A DNA stretch of 64,000 nucleotides, taken from Trujillonella endophytica (GTDB lineage: Bacteria; Actinomycetota; Actinomycetes; Mycobacteriales; Geodermatophilaceae). Below the pieces are notes generated by a model, which worked only from the letters and a program-made list of their open reading frames with translations, was not told where the DNA came from and did not search any database. The first letter of the stretch is position 1. Each line of letters opens with the position of its first letter. Below, in pieces: positions 30,811 to 40,494 of the stretch. A program made the translations under genes and the position numbers. The stretch is taken from contig NZ_JABGCI010000007.1 in the NCBI RefSeq assembly GCF_019799905.1, positions 1-64,000 of the forward strand, read 5' to 3'.

Positions 30811-31680
30811 ATGAACGCCGCGCCGACCGACGAGACCCCCGACCACCTCCCCGACGAGCCGTCCACCACCCGGGGCGGCGAGGGCTGGTCGGAGGAGATG
30901 GACCTCGCCCCAGCGCACCCGGCCGACCGCGGACCCGCGCCCGAGGACGCCGACCGCGAGGGGGAACGGCTGCAGAAGGTGCTGGCCCGCGCCGGCGTCG
31001 GCTCCCGCCGGATCTGCGAGGACATGATCGACGAGGGCCGGATCATGGTGAACGGCGCGGTCGTGCAGGTGCAGGGCATGCGGGTCGACCCGCGCACCGA
31101 CCACATCGCCGTCGACGGCGTCCGGCTGGAGCTGCGCGACGACCGGGTGACCTACGCGCTGAACAAGCCCGCCGGGGTGATCACCGCGATGAGCGACGAC
31201 CGCAACCGGCCGACCGTCGGCGACATGGTCGGCGACCTCGCGCCCGGCCTCGTGCACGTCGGCCGGCTGGACCAGGACACCGAGGGTCTGCTGCTGGTCA
31301 CCAACGACGGCGAGCTGGCCCACCGGCTGGCCCACCCCTCCTACGAGGTGAAGAAGACCTACCTGGCCCAGGTGTCGGGCTCGGTGCCGCGCGACATGTA
31401 CAAGCGGCTGCGGCAGGGCGTCGAGCTCGAGGACGGGCCGGTGCGGGTCGACGGGTTCCAGGTCGTCGACACCCACGCCGGGCAGTCGGTCGTCGAGGTG
31501 GTGCTGCACGAGGGGCGCAAGCACATCGTCCGGCGGCTGCTGGCGCACGTCGGGCTGCCGGTGTCGCGGCTGACCCGCACCGCGATCGGCCCGGTGAAGC
31601 TGGAGCGCATGCGCACCGGCTCGATCCGCCGGCTGACCCGCGCCGAGGTCGGTCAGCTCAACGAGCTCGTCGGCCTCTAG
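30811..31680 (+). CDS. 23S rRNA pseudouridine synthase (RluB/RsuA family)
   Basis: 289 residues. An acidic disordered N-terminus of about 45 residues is followed by an S4 domain (RLQKVLARAGVGSRRICEDM) and the catalytic domain. Asp154 lies in GRLDQDTEGLLLVTNDG. KPAGVITAMSD and HEGRKHIVRRLLAHVG are family markers. It isomerises uridine in 23S rRNA, probably the RluB site, by analogy to Rv1711 in this position. The ATG at 30811 is preferred over a GTG at 30757, which has no properly spaced ribosome site. Confidence 0.9.
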   Translation: MNAAPTDETPDHLPDEPSTTRGGEGWSEEMDLAPAHPADRGPAPEDADREGERLQKVLARAGVGSRRICEDMIDEGRIMVNGAVVQVQGMRVDPRTDHIAVDGVRLELRDDRVTYALNKPAGVITAMSDDRNRPTVGDMVGDLAPGLVHVGRLDQDTEGLLLVTNDGELAHRLAHPSYEVKKTYLAQVSGSVPRDMYKRLRQGVELEDGPVRVDGFQVVDTHAGQSVVEVVLHEGRKHIVRRLLAHVGLPVSRLTRTAIGPVKLERMRTGSIRRLTRAEVGQLNELVGL

Positions 31681-31757
31681 GCAACGGCCTGGAACGGCCT
31701 CGCTGCAGGGGCCCGCGCCGAGCTTGCGAGGCGTGGGGGGCAGCGAGGTCCTCCAAC

Positions 31758-31763
31758 TAGACT
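31758..31763 (+). promoter_or_regulatory. Candidate -10 box for the aroH-cmk-der operon
   Basis: TAGACT (TANNNT) about 50 bases before the chorismate mutase ATG, in the only real gap of the operon. It would give a leader of about 43 bases that includes the GAGGAG ribosome site. Confidence 0.35.
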
Positions 31764-31812
31764 CGACAAGGCGCCCTCGTGCGGGAGCCCGTGGGACCGA
31801 TGAGGAGTGTGC

Positions 31813-32175
31813 ATGGCCGTCCGAGCCATCCGGGGCGCGACGCAGGTCGACGCCGATGACCGGGACGAGGTGCTGGCGGCGACGCGCGAGCTGGTGAGCA
31901 CCGTGATCGAGCGCAACGGGCTCGACTCCGAGCAGCTGATCAGCATCCTGTTCACCGCGACCCCCGACCTGGTGTCCGAGTTCCCCGCGCTGGCCGCCCG
32001 CGAGCTCGGGCTCGGTGACGTGCCGCTGATGTGCGCCAGCGAGATCGACGTCCCGCACGCCCTGCCTCGGGTGCTGCGGCTCATGGCGCACGTGGAGACC
32101 GACGTGCCGCGGTCGGAGATCGCGCACGTGTACCTGCGGGGCGCGGTCGCGCTGCGACGGGACATCGCACAGTGA
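31813..32175 (+). CDS. aroH: Chorismate mutase, AroH type
   Basis: 120 residues, close to the 127 of Bacillus Aro[15 protein letters not shown] at the N-terminus and the central [25 protein letters not shown] are typical of the trimeric AroH fold. [14 protein letters not shown] carries the active-site Tyr/Arg. It converts chorismate to prephenate for Phe/Tyr synthesis. GAGGAG lies 5 bases upstream of the ATG. The stop overlaps the cmk GTG (GTGA). Confidence 0.92.
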   Translation: MAVRAIRGATQVDADDRDEVLAATRELVSTVIERNGLDSEQLISILFTATPDLVSEFPALAARELGLGDVPLMCASEIDVPHALPRVLRLMAHVETDVPRSEIAHVYLRGAVALRRDIAQ

Positions 32176-32918
32176 GCGAGGGACGAGCGGACACCACTGT
32201 GCGGAGCGAGAGCCCGGTGACCGGCTACGGGGAGTCCGGCTTCCGGGGGCAGGTGACCCTCGACGGGCCGTCGGGCACCGGCAAGTCCAGCGTCGCCCGG
32301 GCGGTCGCGGCCCGCCTCGGCGCGGCCTACCTCGACACCGGCGCCATGTACCGCGCGGCCACGGTCGCCGTGCTCGACGCGGGTGTCGACCCCGAGGACG
32401 CCGAGGCGGTGGCCGGCGTCGTCGCCGGCGCGCGCATCGAGGTGGGGACGGCGGCCGACACCGAGCTCGTCCAGGTGGACGGCGTCGACGTCGCCGTGCG
32501 CATCCGCGGCGCCGAGGTCACCCGCGCGGTGTCCGCGGTGTCGGCGGTCCCGGCCGTGCGCCGGCAGCTGGTGGACCAGCAGCGCGAGCTCGTCGCGGCG
32601 GCCGACGCCGTCGTCGTCGAGGGCCGCGACATCGGCACCGTCGTCCTCCCCGGCGCGACCTGCAAGGTCTACCTGACCGCCGCCCCGGAGGCCCGCGCGC
32701 AGCGGCGGGCCGGGCAGCTGGGGGTGACCGACGCCGCGGAGATCGCCGCGATCGCCGCCGACCTGCGCCGCCGGGACACCTACGACAGCAGCCGCGAGGA
32801 CAGCCCGCTGCGGCCGGCGGCCGACGCGGTGGTCGTCGACAGCACCGACATCGACCGCGACCAGGTCGTCGACCGGGTCGTCGAGCTGGCGCAGGCCTCC
32901 GTGGGAGCGACCCGATGA
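32172..32918 (+). CDS. cmk: Cytidylate kinase
   Basis: 248 residues. The P-loop [18 protein letters not shown] lies near 29-46. [14 protein letters not shown] is the CMP-binding segment, [15 protein letters not shown] and [17 protein letters not shown] the other family motifs. It phosphorylates CMP and dCMP. About 25 extra N-terminal residues come from the GTG at 32172, which overlaps the aroH stop; a GTG at 32217 would give a more usual N-terminus. Rv1712 position. Confidence 0.93.
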   Translation: MSEGRADTTVRSESPVTGYGESGFRGQVTLDGPSGTGKSSVARAVAARLGAAYLDTGAMYRAATVAVLDAGVDPEDAEAVAGVVAGARIEVGTAADTELVQVDGVDVAVRIRGAEVTRAVSAVSAVPAVRRQLVDQQRELVAAADAVVVEGRDIGTVVLPGATCKVYLTAAPEARAQRRAGQLGVTDAAEIAAIAADLRRRDTYDSSREDSPLRPAADAVVVDSTDIDRDQVVDRVVELAQASVGATR

Positions 32919-34273
32919 GCGAGGAGGGGACCGGCGTCCCGTTGCCGGTCGTCGCGGTCGTCGGCCGGCCCAACGTCGGCAAGTCGACCCTGGTCAACCG
33001 CGTGCTCGGCCGCCGCGCCGCCGTCGTCCAGGACGTGCCGGGCGTGACCCGCGACCGCATCTCCTACGAGGCGCTGTGGAACGGCAGGCGCTTCACCGTC
33101 ACCGACACCGGCGGCTGGGACCCCAAGGCCGAGGGGCTGGGCGCCTCGATCAGCCGCCAGGCCGAGTTCGCCATGAAGACCGCCGACGTCATCGTGCTCG
33201 TCGTCGACAGCCAGGTCGGCGCGACCGACACCGACCTGGCCGCCGCCCGGATCCTGCGCCGCAGCGACCGCCCGGTGATCCTCGTGGCCAACAAGGTCGA
33301 CGACGAGCGCAGCGAGGCCGGCGCCTCGGAACTGTGGTCGCTCGGCCTGGGGGAGCCGCAGCCGATCAGCGCCCTGCACGGGCGTGGCGCCGGTGACCTG
33401 CTCGACCTGATCCTCGACGCGCTGCCCGAGGCGCCGCGCGAGAGCCTCGAGGAGGGCGGCCCGCGCCGGGTGGCGCTGGTCGGCCGGCCCAACGTCGGCA
33501 AGTCCAGCCTGCTCAACCGGCTGGCCAAGGAGGAGCGGTCGGTCGTCGACTCGGTGGCGGGCACGACCGTCGACCCGGTCGACTCGATCATCACCCTGGG
33601 CGGCGAGGAGTGGCGGTTCGTCGACACCGCCGGGCTGCGCCGCAAGGTGAACACCGCCAGCGGCATGGAGTACTACGCCAGCCTGCGCACCGAGGCCGCC
33701 ATCCAGGCCGCGGAGGTGGCCGTCGTCCTGCTGGCCGCCGACGAGGTGATCAGCGAGCAGGACCAGCGGGTGATCACGCAGGTCATCGAGGCCGGCCGCG
33801 CGCTGGTCATCGCGATCAACAAGTGGGACCTGCTCGACGAGGACCGGCACATGCAGCTGGAGCGGGAGGTCGAGCGCGACCTCGCGCGCATCAAGTGGGC
33901 CAGCCGGGTCAACATCTCGGCCAAGGGCGGCCGCGGCGTGGGCAAGCTCGCCGACCACCTGCGCGCCGCGCTGGCCTCGTGGGAGAGCCGGATCCCGACG
34001 GCGGAGCTCAACCAGTACATCCGCACGCTGGTGCAGGAGACCCCGCCGCCGGCCCGCGGCGGCCGGGCGCCGAAGATCAAGTACGTGACGCAGGCCGACG
34101 TCCGGCCGCCGCGGTTCGTCGTGTTCTCCACCGGCTTCCTCGAGGCCGGCTACCGGCGGTTCCTGGAGCGGAAGCTGCGTGAGCGGTGGGGCTTCGACGG
34201 GACGCCCATCGAGATCTCGGTGAAGGTCCGCGAGGGCCGGGAGAGCGAGCGCCGCAAGGGCGTCCGCAGCTGA
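32915..34273 (+). CDS. der: Ribosome biogenesis GTPase Der (EngA)
   Basis: 452 residues with two tandem GTPase domains. The first has [16 protein letters not shown] near 15-30 and NKVDDERSE; the second has [15 protein letters not shown] near 190 and [10 protein letters not shown]-terminal KH-like domain follows ([20 protein letters not shown]). Der is needed for 50S maturation. Its ATG overlaps the cmk stop by 4 bases. It closes the conserved synteny block (Rv1713). Confidence 0.95.
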   Translation: MSEEGTGVPLPVVAVVGRPNVGKSTLVNRVLGRRAAVVQDVPGVTRDRISYEALWNGRRFTVTDTGGWDPKAEGLGASISRQAEFAMKTADVIVLVVDSQVGATDTDLAAARILRRSDRPVILVANKVDDERSEAGASELWSLGLGEPQPISALHGRGAGDLLDLILDALPEAPRESLEEGGPRRVALVGRPNVGKSSLLNRLAKEERSVVDSVAGTTVDPVDSIITLGGEEWRFVDTAGLRRKVNTASGMEYYASLRTEAAIQAAEVAVVLLAADEVISEQDQRVITQVIEAGRALVIAINKWDLLDEDRHMQLEREVERDLARIKWASRVNISAKGGRGVGKLADHLRAALASWESRIPTAELNQYIRTLVQETPPPARGGRAPKIKYVTQADVRPPRFVVFSTGFLEAGYRRFLERKLRERWGFDGTPIEISVKVREGRESERRKGVRS

Positions 34274-34341
34274 CGATGAGTTCCGCCGCCGGGGCGGGTC
34301 GAGGAGGAGACTCCATCCACCGACCCGCCCGGGAGGCAGTC

Positions 34342-35238
34342 ATGACCGCACCGCAGACGCACACCCTCGAGGTCCCTGGCGCCGTGCTCGCCTACGACGT
34401 CCGGCCGGGGGACGGGACGTCGTCCGAGCCACCGCTTTTCGTCTTCGGCTCGCCGATGGCGGCGTCGGGCTTCGGCACGCTGGCCGGCCTGTTCCCCGAC
34501 CGCACCGTCGTCACCTACGACCCGCGAGGGGCCGAGCGCAGCCGGCGCAGCGACGGCGCGTCCGAGACCACGCCCGAGGAGCACGCCGACGACCTGGCCC
34601 GGGTCATCGAGGCCGTGGGCGGGGGCCCGGTCGACGCCGTGGCGAGCAGCGGGGGAGCGGTCAACGCCCTGGTGCTGGTGGCGCGGCGCCCCGAGCTGGT
34701 CCGGACCCTGGTGGCCCACGAGCCGCCGGTGGTGTCCCTGCTCCCGGACCGCGCCGAGGCCCTGGCCGCCTGCGCCCACGTCTCCGCCACCTACCAGCGC
34801 GCCGGCTACGGCGCCGGCATGGCGGAGTTCGTCCGGCTCGTCATGCACTCCGGCCCGATCCCCGCCGACTGGGCCGAGCACCCCGCCGACCCGGCGGCCT
34901 TCGGCTTCCCGGCGGAGGACGACGGCTCCCGGGACGACGTCCTGCTGGGCCAGAACATGGGCACGAGCACCCCGTACGAGCACGACCTCGACGCGCTGCG
35001 GCGGGCGTCGACGCGGATCGTCCCGGCCGTGGGGGCGAACTCGGCAGGACAGCTGGCGCACCGCGGCGGCGAGGCCGTGGCCGAGGCGCTCGGCACGCCC
35101 GCGGTCGTCTTCCCCGGCGACCACGGCAGCTTCCTCGACACCGGCTTCGGCGAGCCGGTGGACGCCCCGGCGTTCGCCGCCCGGCTGCGCGAGGTGCTCG
35201 CCGTCGGGATGCTGCGCGAGGCACCGGTCGGCGGCTGA
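34342..35238 (+). CDS. Alpha/beta hydrolase
   Basis: 298 residues. FVFGSPMAASGFGTLAGLF holds the oxyanion strand, VVTYDPRGAERSRRSD the DPRG turn typical of hydrolases. The nucleophile elbow reads VASSGGAVNAL, an atypical A-S-S-G-G instead of GxSxG. The catalytic His is likely in VVFPGDHGSFLDTG. The substrate is unknown. GGGAGG lies 7 bases before the ATG. It is the last gene before the tRNA and island. Confidence 0.85.
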   Translation: MTAPQTHTLEVPGAVLAYDVRPGDGTSSEPPLFVFGSPMAASGFGTLAGLFPDRTVVTYDPRGAERSRRSDGASETTPEEHADDLARVIEAVGGGPVDAVASSGGAVNALVLVARRPELVRTLVAHEPPVVSLLPDRAEALAACAHVSATYQRAGYGAGMAEFVRLVMHSGPIPADWAEHPADPAAFGFPAEDDGSRDDVLLGQNMGTSTPYEHDLDALRRASTRIVPAVGANSAGQLAHRGGEAVAEALGTPAVVFPGDHGSFLDTGFGEPVDAPAFAARLREVLAVGMLREAPVGG

Positions 35239-35312
35239 CCCGGCGCTGGGCCGGGCGGCCGGTGCGGTAACCTGCTCTGGCAGCGATCGGGCGGCGGAAG
35301 CCGCCCGGCGCT

Positions 35313-35387
<75 letters not shown>

Positions 35388-35401
35388 GTACAAAAGCGCA
35401 G

Positions 35402-35448
35402 ATCAGGGGCCGTGTCCGGAGAGATCCGGAACGGCCCCTGATGCTTTC
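35402..35448 (+). terminator. tRNA-Pro terminator hairpin, copy 1
   Basis: Arms of about 18 bp (atcaggggccgtgtccgga / tccggaacggcccctgat) with one bulged G and a gaga loop, then gctttc. Equivalent hairpins follow the two downstream tRNA fragments. Confidence 0.75.
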
Positions 35449-35604
35449 TCGGGCGGGTTGACCACCTTTTTGACCACCATTAGCCGACCCTAAGTTGGCT
35501 CAGCCGTGCCTCGTGTCCGCTGCTCGCGCCCGGAGTCCATGAGGGCCAGGGGTTGCGGAGGGTGACGGCGGACGGTCGCGAACGGGTGCGAACCGGTGCG
35601 GTGT

Positions 35605-36166
35605 TCAGCCGTCGAGCGCGTCGCCGAGCATCGTCATGGCCTCGCGGGAGACGTCGGGCGACGTGGCCGTAGATGTCGCCGGTGATGGCGATCGAGGAAT
35701 GACCGAGGATCTCGGACACGACCTTGAGCGGCACGCCGCCGACGACCCAGCCCTCGACGTGCGACGGCCGCAGCCTGTCCAGGGTCACGTCGGCGAGGGA
35801 GCCGCTGAGGATGTGCGTGCGCGCGACACCGGCGTACATGACCTTGGTGTTCTGCTTGCGCTCCGACGCCGGCAGGGTCGTCTCGATCCAGTGCTGCGTG
35901 AATGCGGCGACGGTGTCTCTACGGTCCCTGGCCGGGAGTCCACCCTCGAGCCGCTTCCGGATCTCAGCAGCCTTGTCGCGAGCGTCCTGCGGGGTGTCTC
36001 CGTAGACCGTGTGCCGGCTGGCCCGGCCGGCCTCATCGGTGACGCGGAGGTTGATCGCCAACGGCCGTCCGGACGGCGGCGCGGCGTCGACCCCTCGCTG
36101 TTGCCGCGTCGCTTCGCCGATGACGAGCTCCTCGACCGGGACGGGCTCACCGGCCGGCTCCGTCAT
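35605..36166 (-). pseudogene. Tyrosine integrase, internally deleted and frameshifted
   Basis: The first 140 or so residues look like the N-terminal arm-binding and SAM-like domains of an ICE/phage integrase (RHTVYGDTPQDARDKAAEI; VAAFTQHWIETTLPASERKQ). The sequence then jumps to GVPLKVVSEILGHSSIAITGDIYGHV, the C-terminal end of the catalytic domain. The segment with the catalytic Arg, Lys and HxxR is missing. After GHV the frame shifts: the expected PDVSREAMTMLGDALDG continues in another frame and stops at 35607-35605. The final Tyr region is present but the enzyme cannot be active. Confidence 0.85.
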
Positions 36167-36227
36167 GGCACTCCACCCCGGTGAGTGTCGGGCCTTCCAT
36201 CACGTCAACGACCGCTCGTCCACAAAG

Positions 36228-36545
36228 TCAAGCAACGTCGGGTGGGGTGTGGACGACCTCGAACAGTCCGCCCTGGTCCGCCGGTGTCCGGCGGGCCCGC
36301 CGCTGGGGACGCGGTGCGGGAGGCGGCGGCGCCTCCAACTCGCGGACGTAGCGCTCGAGCTCGGCACGGGAGAGGCGGCAGCTCCGTCCGATGTGGACCG
36401 GCCGCAGATGGCCCTCCTTCATCAGCGCGTAGAGGGTCGTGCGTCCGACGGCGAGGACCTGGGCGGCTTCCCCCGGAGTCAGGAGGAGTCGTCCGGCGTT
36501 CGGGGTCTCGCTGCCCTGCTGTCCGTTCGTCACGTCGTCACCCAC
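36228..36545 (-). CDS. Excisionase-like helix-turn-helix protein
   Basis: 105 residues. LLLTPGEAAQVLAVGRTTLYALMKEG is a MerR/excisionase-type winged HTH, followed by HIGRSCRLSRAELERYVREL. The C-terminus is Pro/Arg-rich. Such genes lie beside integrases and direct excision. It lies directly upstream of the broken integrase on the same strand. The GTG at 36545 is the only start; upstream in-frame codons (FVEPAVLEKARSLLP) look like the end of another, lost gene fused to it. Confidence 0.75.
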   Translation of the reverse strand: MGDDVTNGQQGSETPNAGRLLLTPGEAAQVLAVGRTTLYALMKEGHLRPVHIGRSCRLSRAELERYVRELEAPPPPAPRPQRRARRTPADQGGLFEVVHTPPDVA

Positions 36546-36738
36546 CGCCTCGTCATCGGCGGGCTGTCGGTGCTCGCCGGTCGTCCGAGGGTGGGGGAGG
36601 AGGCTCCTGGCCTTCTCCAGTACCGCAGGCTCGACGAATGGTCAGCGGTGAGCAGGAAGTGCAGATGCGTCGCGCTTCTGCGAGCGGCCTCGTGCGCTTC
36701 TCCAGTAGCTGCGTCGAGTGCCGGCCGCCTCGTCGGCA

Positions 36739-36995
36739 TCACGCCGGTGCGGACGACGGATCGACGAGGTCGAGGTCGATCTCAGCCGCGGTCCGGCGGA
36801 TGACCTCCGGCAGTGGGAGCCGAGTTGGTTTGCGGCGGGCCGGCGGGGCCGGCCACTCCGAGCGCTGCTGCGGCGATCTCGAGAACCGCGACGTCAGGCG
36901 TGAAGGTGCCGCCGGCGTCGTAGGGCGCGACGGCGCTCGTCAGCTCGATCAGGTCGTCGTTCCTCGCGAGGACGGACGACCGGAACCCGTCACAA
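36739..36995 (-). pseudogene. Decayed coding fragment
   Basis: Minus-strand reading gives RSSVLARNDDLIELTSAVAP and TFTPDVAVLEIAAAALGVAG, then, after one frame change, EVIRRTAAEIDLDLVDPSSA and a stop at 36739. The pieces have coding character but no intact frame. The family is not recognised. Together with a short fragment next to the excisionase gene it fills most of 36546-37000; nothing else is seen in the stretch up to the IS110 gene. Confidence 0.4.
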
Positions 36996-37232
36996 CGACT
37001 TCAACGGGCTCGACGGCTGACGCGGCCTCGCTCCTCGCTCCTCGCTCCTCGCTCGCAGAGCGGAAACACGCAGGTCCGGCGGTGAGCTCCTATGTGCAAG
37101 TGCCCGGCGGTAGCGTTCCGGCTGGCGGTGGGTGCGGTGGACTGGCCGCAGCGAAGAGCAGGTCAGGGACTGAGAGCCTGTCGCGCAGCTGGCTTCGGCC
37201 GTATTGACGCGTCCCGTTTGCCGCTGCCGCAC

Positions 37233-38276
37233 TCACCGTCCTACCGCGCTCGGTGCTCGTCCGGCGGCCAGATCGTCGTGCAGGGTCTTGTAGACGACGT
37301 CGGAGAGGCGTCGTTTCAGGCAGCGGAGAGCTTCGCGTCCGGTCTTTCCCTCGGCGCGTTTGCGCAGGTAGTAGGCGCGGCCCTCGGTGTCGGCGCGGAT
37401 CTGGGTGATCGCCATGGTGTAGAGCACGCGGTTCAGGGTGCGGTTGCCCGAGCGGTTGAGCCGATGCCGACTGGTGCGCCCGGAGGAGGCCGGCAGGGGA
37501 GCGGTGCCGTTGGCGGCGGCGAAGGCGTGCCGGGAGCGGTAACGGCGCACGTCGGCGACCTCGCCGAGGACGGTGGCGGCGCCGATCGAGCCCAGGCCGT
37601 AGAGCTCGGTCAGCCCGGTGTCGATCTGGGCCACCGCGGCGGAGATCAGGTCGGCGACCTCGCGGATCTCCACCGTGAGCTCGGCCAGGCGGGTAAGCCG
37701 GCGGCGGGTCAGCGCTGCCCGCACGCTGGTCTGGGCGGCGAGCAGGTCGGTGGCCTGGGCGATGAAGGTAGGCGCGGTCAGCCGCGGGATGTGGGCCTGA
37801 TAGCCGGGCAGCAGGCCGTGCAGCTCGGAGTGCGTGCGGTTGGCCAGGGCGGTGCGTTCGGCGACGAGCTGCGCGCGGTAGTCGGCCAGCGCCCGCAGGT
37901 CAGCGGCCTGCCCGACCGCTAGCCGCACCGGCGGGAGTTCCGGCTCCCGGGCGGTGATCCGAGCGATCGCGACCGCATCGACCGGGTCGGTCTTGCCTTG
38001 CCCGGGCCGGCCGGAGCGCTCCCGGCTGGTGAGGCTGGGCGGGACCTCGACCACCTCGGCGGGGCCGGTGAGAACCAGGTGCACGGCCGCACCACGGCCG
38101 TAGTTGCCCGAGCCCTCGATGCCGACCCGAGTCACCGCGTGCTCGGTGAGCAGCTGCTCGAGGGTGGTGAAGCCGGCCTCGGTGTTGGCCACCTCGGTAA
38201 CCACCACCGGTCGCCCGCCGTCATCGATGACGGCGACGGCGAGGGTGTCTTTGTGGGTGTCGATTCCGGCGAGCAC
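37233..38276 (-). CDS. IS110-family transposase
   Basis: 347 residues, apparently intact. The RuvC-like DEDD domain starts with LAGIDTHKDTLAVAV (Asp near 6), then GIEGSGNYGRG (Glu) and GKTDPVDAVAIAR (Asp). The C-terminal transposase_20 domain has LYGLGSIGAATVLGEV and the serine recombinase-like Ser in RHRLNRSGNRTLNR. IS110 enzymes use a bridge RNA, transcribed from the element's own non-coding end, to select target and donor. The gene sits in the decayed part of island 1. Confidence 0.92.
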   Translation of the reverse strand: MLAGIDTHKDTLAVAVIDDGGRPVVVTEVANTEAGFTTLEQLLTEHAVTRVGIEGSGNYGRGAAVHLVLTGPAEVVEVPPSLTSRERSGRPGQGKTDPVDAVAIARITAREPELPPVRLAVGQAADLRALADYRAQLVAERTALANRTHSELHGLLPGYQAHIPRLTAPTFIAQATDLLAAQTSVRAALTRRRLTRLAELTVEIREVADLISAAVAQIDTGLTELYGLGSIGAATVLGEVADVRRYRSRHAFAAANGTAPLPASSGRTSRHRLNRSGNRTLNRVLYTMAITQIRADTEGRAYYLRKRAEGKTGREALRCLKRRLSDVVYKTLHDDLAAGRAPSAVGR

Positions 38277-38600
38277 TCAGGCTCCTTCCGCGTCGAGCGA
38301 GCTCGCGGATCGCCGGGATCGGGGCGCAGCGCATGCACCTGCGGGCCGCCGCGGCCCCACGCTCCTATCAAGCGTCAACCGCCCGAATCCCGACGGACGT
38401 CACCGGCGGGCAAACACTGCAGAGGCCACGGCAGAACACGGCGGGCAGCAAGAGGTCGAGCCTCGCCGGTGACGCCCGCGAGCACCCCGCCTCGGCGACG
38501 GGGCGCCTCTTCGTACCGCAGGTGCAAGAGGTGTGTCAGACATTGATCTTGTGGACCTGTCGCCCGCGGATGAGGGGCTGACGCTGTGGGCTTAGGTGCC
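38277..38600 (-). other. Non-coding end of the IS110 element; possible bridge RNA region
   Basis: About 300 bases upstream of the transposase start hold no convincing gene and have several GC-rich self-complementary blocks. In IS110-group elements the bridge RNA is encoded in this 5' non-coding end. Exact element ends cannot be placed because IS110 elements lack terminal inverted repeats. The stretch 38600-38888 before the VOC gene shows nothing recognisable. Confidence 0.35.
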
Positions 38601-38888
38601 CGTCAGCGCGTTAGCGATGCCTCGGGACTGCTTTCGAGGCGTTGGCGTAGTCCGGGGATCGGCAGTGGGTCGTTGGAATCCTCGGGGCGCTGGAAAAGGA
38701 GTTGGCAGTTGCCGCACCACCAGTTCGGCTCGGAACGCGGGGTGGTCGTCCGAGAACGGGACTCGCCGACCGAGACCAGCGCTGTCGGTCCGCTTCTCCT
38801 CACGGCCCGACGAGGCCGTAGTGTCGGGTGACCGCCCTCGAGCACGTCATCGGGAGACTTGTTGTCGCCGTCGATCGCACCTGAGCAC

Positions 38889-39686
38889 ATGAACCACATC
38901 AATGCGATGGTCGAGGACTTCGACGGGGCCATCGGGCACTACCGCGACGTCCTCGGTGCGCAGTTCTTGATCGACATGCCGGGTCCGGACTGGCACGGGT
39001 GCCTGATGACGCTCGGCGGCGTGATCTTCCAGTTCTGGGTGCCGCACCAGCTGCTGCTGCATTCCAGGTACGGCGCGCACTACGTCGGCGCGGAGTTCGT
39101 CGTCCCCGACGTCGAGGAGGCCCGCGTTGCGGTGCGGGCCCGGGGGATGCGGATCGTGCGGGAGCTGGGCGCGGCCTTCCACACCTATGCCGGCGACAGC
39201 TTCGGCGTCTCTCTCGAGTGCTACGACCAGAGCTTCCACGCGGTGCCGCCGCCGGTCCCCTACGACGAGCCGATCAGGCCGCTCGCCTACTGGCGCGACG
39301 AGCACCCGCTCGGCACCACTGGACTCAAGCGGTGCACCGTCGCGGTTCGCGATCTGGACGCCGCGCTCGGGTACTTCGCCGGCTTCCTCAGCGGCAGCCG
39401 GGCGTACGAGGCCGCGCGACCGGCGGTTTCCGCTGAGGCGGTCGGTCTGCACATCGGCGACATCGTCGTCGAGCTGATCACGCCGACCGGAGATGGCGTG
39501 ATCCAGCAGCACCTCGACCGCTACGGCGACGGCATCCGATCGACGGTGTTCTCGGTCCGCGACCTCGGCCAGACGGAGGCCTACCTGACCAGTCGTGACG
39601 TCCGGCTGCAGCCGGGCGACGCGCCCGATGCCCTGGCCATCGCCGCGGCGGACAACCACGGCCTCATGTTCGAGTTCTCGGAGTAG
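38889..39686 (+). CDS. VOC family protein (two glyoxalase-like modules)
   Basis: 265 residues forming two vicinal-oxygen-chelate modules: HINAMVEDFDGAIGHYRDVL at the N-terminus, and KRCTVAVRDLDAALGYFAGF from about residue 147. Both end with strands like VSLECYDQ and GLMFEFSE, where the metal-binding Glu is expected. It may be a dioxygenase, isomerase or binding protein; the substrate is unknown. The ATG at 38889 matches the first conserved strand; a TTG at 38859 would add ten residues. Confidence 0.8.
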   Translation: MNHINAMVEDFDGAIGHYRDVLGAQFLIDMPGPDWHGCLMTLGGVIFQFWVPHQLLLHSRYGAHYVGAEFVVPDVEEARVAVRARGMRIVRELGAAFHTYAGDSFGVSLECYDQSFHAVPPPVPYDEPIRPLAYWRDEHPLGTTGLKRCTVAVRDLDAALGYFAGFLSGSRAYEAARPAVSAEAVGLHIGDIVVELITPTGDGVIQQHLDRYGDGIRSTVFSVRDLGQTEAYLTSRDVRLQPGDAPDALAIAAADNHGLMFEFSE

Positions 39687-39699
39687 CGCCGCCCCGGGT

Positions 39700-40482
39700 C
39701 TACACCCGGGGGTGGCGGTAGACGATCTCTTGGCCGAGGTCGGCGACGACGGCTTCGTCCTGCCAGAGCGTCCCCCGGTAGAGGCCGCGGCCACTGCCGA
39801 CCGACGTGGCTTCGAAGGCGACGTAGAACCAGTGGTCCAGCCGTACCGGTCGCCGGAACCACATCGCGTGGTCCAGGCTCGCTCCGACGCCGGAGGCCGG
39901 CTGGCCCGGGCCACTACCGAAGCCGTTGTAGGAGTCCGAGACGTAGGTCAGGCCGGCCAGGTGCAGCAACGGGTCGTCGGGGAACGGGATCGTGAGCCGG
40001 TGCCAGAGGTGCGTCGGCATGCCCCACTGGTCGTGGAAGGCGGCGACCCGGGTCTCGACCGAGGGCAGGTGCCGGGTCTCGGACACCTCGAGACCCGTTG
40101 GCGAAGCCGGATCGTACGCGGTCGGAGGCTGCCAGTCAGGGCCGCTCGAGGTGTCGGAACCCAGCGAGGTCAGCATCTGGAAGAGGAGCTCGCCGTCCTG
40201 ACGGGCCTCGACCCGGCGGGCGGCGTAGGACCGTCCGTCGCGATCGCGGATCACCTGGAACTCGGTCGGCACGTCGGAGCGGCCCGCACGCAGGAAGTAC
40301 GCGTGCAGGGAGTGCGGGAGCCAGCCCGTGGGCACGGTGCGACCGGCCGCCACCAGGGCCTGGGCGGCGACCCGGCCGCCGTACAGGTGCGGGAACTCGA
40401 CGGTAGGACCGGCCGCAGACCGGAACCGGTCCGGACCGGTCTGCTCAAGAGTCAACAGGTCCAGGAGGGTCGGATCGGACAC
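39700..40482 (-). CDS. Acyl-CoA thioesterase (TesB-like double hotdog)
   Basis: 260 residues. LYGGRVAAQALVAAGRTVP, LHAYFLRAGRSDVPTEFQV and ASLDHAMWFRRPVRLDHWFY are the hotdog signatures of the TesB/thioesterase II family. RDGRSYAARRVEARQDGELL is the second conserved block. It would hydrolyse acyl-CoA to fatty acid and CoA. The GTG at 40482 has no ribosome site but TACCGT ends 6 bases upstream, a leaderless arrangement. It converges on the VOC gene with 13 bases between stops. Confidence 0.88.
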   Translation of the reverse strand: MSDPTLLDLLTLEQTGPDRFRSAAGPTVEFPHLYGGRVAAQALVAAGRTVPTGWLPHSLHAYFLRAGRSDVPTEFQVIRDRDGRSYAARRVEARQDGELLFQMLTSLGSDTSSGPDWQPPTAYDPASPTGLEVSETRHLPSVETRVAAFHDQWGMPTHLWHRLTIPFPDDPLLHLAGLTYVSDSYNGFGSGPGQPASGVGASLDHAMWFRRPVRLDHWFYVAFEATSVGSGRGLYRGTLWQDEAVVADLGQEIVYRHPRV

Positions 40483-40488
40483 TTCCGC

Positions 40489-40494
40489 ACGGTA
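40489..40494 (-). promoter_or_regulatory. Candidate leaderless -10 box (thioesterase gene)
   Basis: TACCGT on the minus strand (TANNNT), 6 bases before the GTG at 40482. Confidence 0.4.
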
